Positions 63,110 to 64,000 of a stretch of DNA of 64,000 nucleotides are shown here, one piece after another. The notes under the pieces are model-generated. The model had not been told where the DNA came from. It made no database searches and saw nothing but the letters and a program-made list of their open reading frames with translations. Every line of letters starts with the position of its first letter. The first letter of the stretch is position 1. The stretch covers positions 7,688,001 to 7,752,000 of the forward strand of contig NZ_CP151726.1 of the NCBI RefSeq assembly GCF_038443385.1, in the 5' to 3' direction. Made by a program: the position numbers and the translations under genes. The DNA comes from Stieleria varia. GTDB lineage: Bacteria; Planctomycetota; Planctomycetia; Pirellulales; Pirellulaceae.

Positions 63110-63928
63110 ATGTCACACGTTCTGAAAATCGAAAACCTTCACGTCGCCGTTGGTGACAAACCGATCCTTCGTGGCGTCAACCTGACGATCAATCACGGTG
63201 AAACCCACGCGTTGATGGGCCCCAACGGCAGCGGCAAGAGCACGTTGGGTTTGGCGATCATGGGACACCCCGGCTACGAAGTCACTGAGGGCAGCATCAC
63301 GCTGGACGGTGCCGACGTTTTGGAAATGTCACCCGATGTCCGCGCTCGCTCGGGGATCTTCATGGCGTTCCAACGCCCGATGGCGATTCCCGGAGTCAAG
63401 ATGGCCGACTTCCTGCGTCACGCAACGACCAACGTTCGACGTCCAGAGCGCAAGGAGGGCGAGGAGCTGATTCCGATGCGTGAGTTCCGAGCGGAGCTGA
63501 AAGAAAAGATGGCGCACTTGCGTATGGATCCCGAGTTCGCTCGCCGCTACGTCAACGATGGATTCTCGGGCGGTGAGATGAAGCGAGCTGAGATCCTGCA
63601 ACTGGCGATGTTGCAGCCGAAGTTTGCGATCTTGGACGAAACCGACTCCGGGCTCGATGCCGACGCGGTGCGTTTGGCGAGCGAATCGATCGCCGACATC
63701 GGCCATCAAAAGATGGGGCTGTTGATCATCACGCACCACGACAAACTGCTGGAACATAACCCGCCTCAGTACACACACGTGATGCTCGGTGGGCGGATCG
63801 TCGAGACCGGGGGTGCCGAACTCGCAGACGAACTGCATCAGCACGGGTATGACCGCATCCGCAAAGCTTACCCCGATGCGGAAGCCGCCAATCAAGAAAT
63901 GTTGGCTGACGACGCTGTCTCGGTCTGA
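63110..63928 (+). CDS. sufC: Fe-S cluster assembly ATPase SufC
   Basis: 272 residues. Walker A is GPNGSGKST (37-45), the signature is GFSGGEMKRAEILQ and Walker B AILDETDSGLDAD, with the H-loop in LIITHHDKL. The SufC-specific features are the ETDSGLD motif and the insertion around GIFMAFQRPMAIPGVK. SufC drives the SufBD scaffold for Fe-S cluster formation. SufB, SufD and SufS genes are expected immediately downstream, beyond the window edge. Confidence 0.95.
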   Translation: MSHVLKIENLHVAVGDKPILRGVNLTINHGETHALMGPNGSGKSTLGLAIMGHPGYEVTEGSITLDGADVLEMSPDVRARSGIFMAFQRPMAIPGVKMADFLRHATTNVRRPERKEGEELIPMREFRAELKEKMAHLRMDPEFARRYVNDGFSGGEMKRAEILQLAMLQPKFAILDETDSGLDADAVRLASESIADIGHQKMGLLIITHHDKLLEHNPPQYTHVMLGGRIVETGGAELADELHQHGYDRIRKAYPDAEAANQEMLADDAVSV

Positions 63929-64000
63929 CGCCACGCGATGAGCAGGAACCAGCTTTGAGCGTGAACCAACTGACCAGACGCAACACTACCAATCACTCCA
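63929..64000. other. Edge region after sufC
   Basis: The last 72 bases show no clear start of sufB. They probably are the spacer before the next suf gene, which the window cuts off. Confidence 0.3.

Overview
The window is from a planctomycete, most likely a Rhodopirellula-like member of the Pirellulaceae. This is inferred from gene content: two formylglycine sulfatases, DUF1080 and DUF1570 proteins, a PEP-CTERM protein, a PQQ-like propeller, FHA/cyclase and giant hybrid-kinase signalling proteins, long ORFs antisense to real genes, TTG/GTG starts with weak ribosome binding sites, and many short dispersed palindromic repeats. No rRNA or phylogenetic marker was available to confirm the genus.

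Layout. 1-167: tail of a cut-off secreted protein. 620-6600 (-): a cluster of a PQQ-like propeller, an FHA-cyclase, a small anchored protein and a secreted protein. 6962-15151 (+): two LuxR-type regulators with degenerate receiver domains and a 1985-residue pseudokinase/AAA/TPR/GAF/histidine kinase/receiver/Hpt protein. 15203-21417 (+): sulfatase and NHL pair, small membrane protein, REC-HD-GYP protein, Tat-exported TIM-barrel protein. 21500-25687 (-): PhyH dioxygenase, GntR regulator with a perfect palindrome upstream, membrane C39-like protein, CAP protein, acidic lipoprotein. 26104-32692 (-): CusAB-type metal efflux operon with His-rich accessory proteins and one broken gene. 33249-39456: tRNA-Val, rpsU, UbiB-like kinase, orphan double ABC permease, DUF1570 protein. 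39910-45669 (+): FAD oxidoreductase translationally coupled to an NhaC-type antiporter, then a second sulfatase. 45654-49304: LOG-family fragment, secretin-like protein, PEP-CTERM protein, DUF3127 protein and an unlisted 49-residue zinc ribbon. 49346-54694 (-): four-gene ABC-2 transporter operon. 55002-61816: DUF1080 protein, L-fuconate dehydratase, SRPBCC/GyrI protein, GYF protein, nrdR, glycine-zipper protein, glucose-dehydrogenase-like enzyme. 62201-63928 (+): sufR-like regulator and sufC.

The genes suggest an aerobic heterotroph that degrades sulfated polysaccharide (sulfatases, fuconate dehydratase, DUF1080), exports metal, and carries elaborate signalling. The least ordinary content is (a) the hybrid pseudokinase cluster, (b) several families of non-coding elements bounded by CTAG, two copies of which are about 98.5% identical and one of which ends a gene, (c) 15-bp in-frame tandem repeats in three exported proteins and a palindromic insertion inside the cusA-like gene, and (d) two decayed genes whose lesions can be read directly. 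No CRISPR array, prophage or intact transposase gene was seen.
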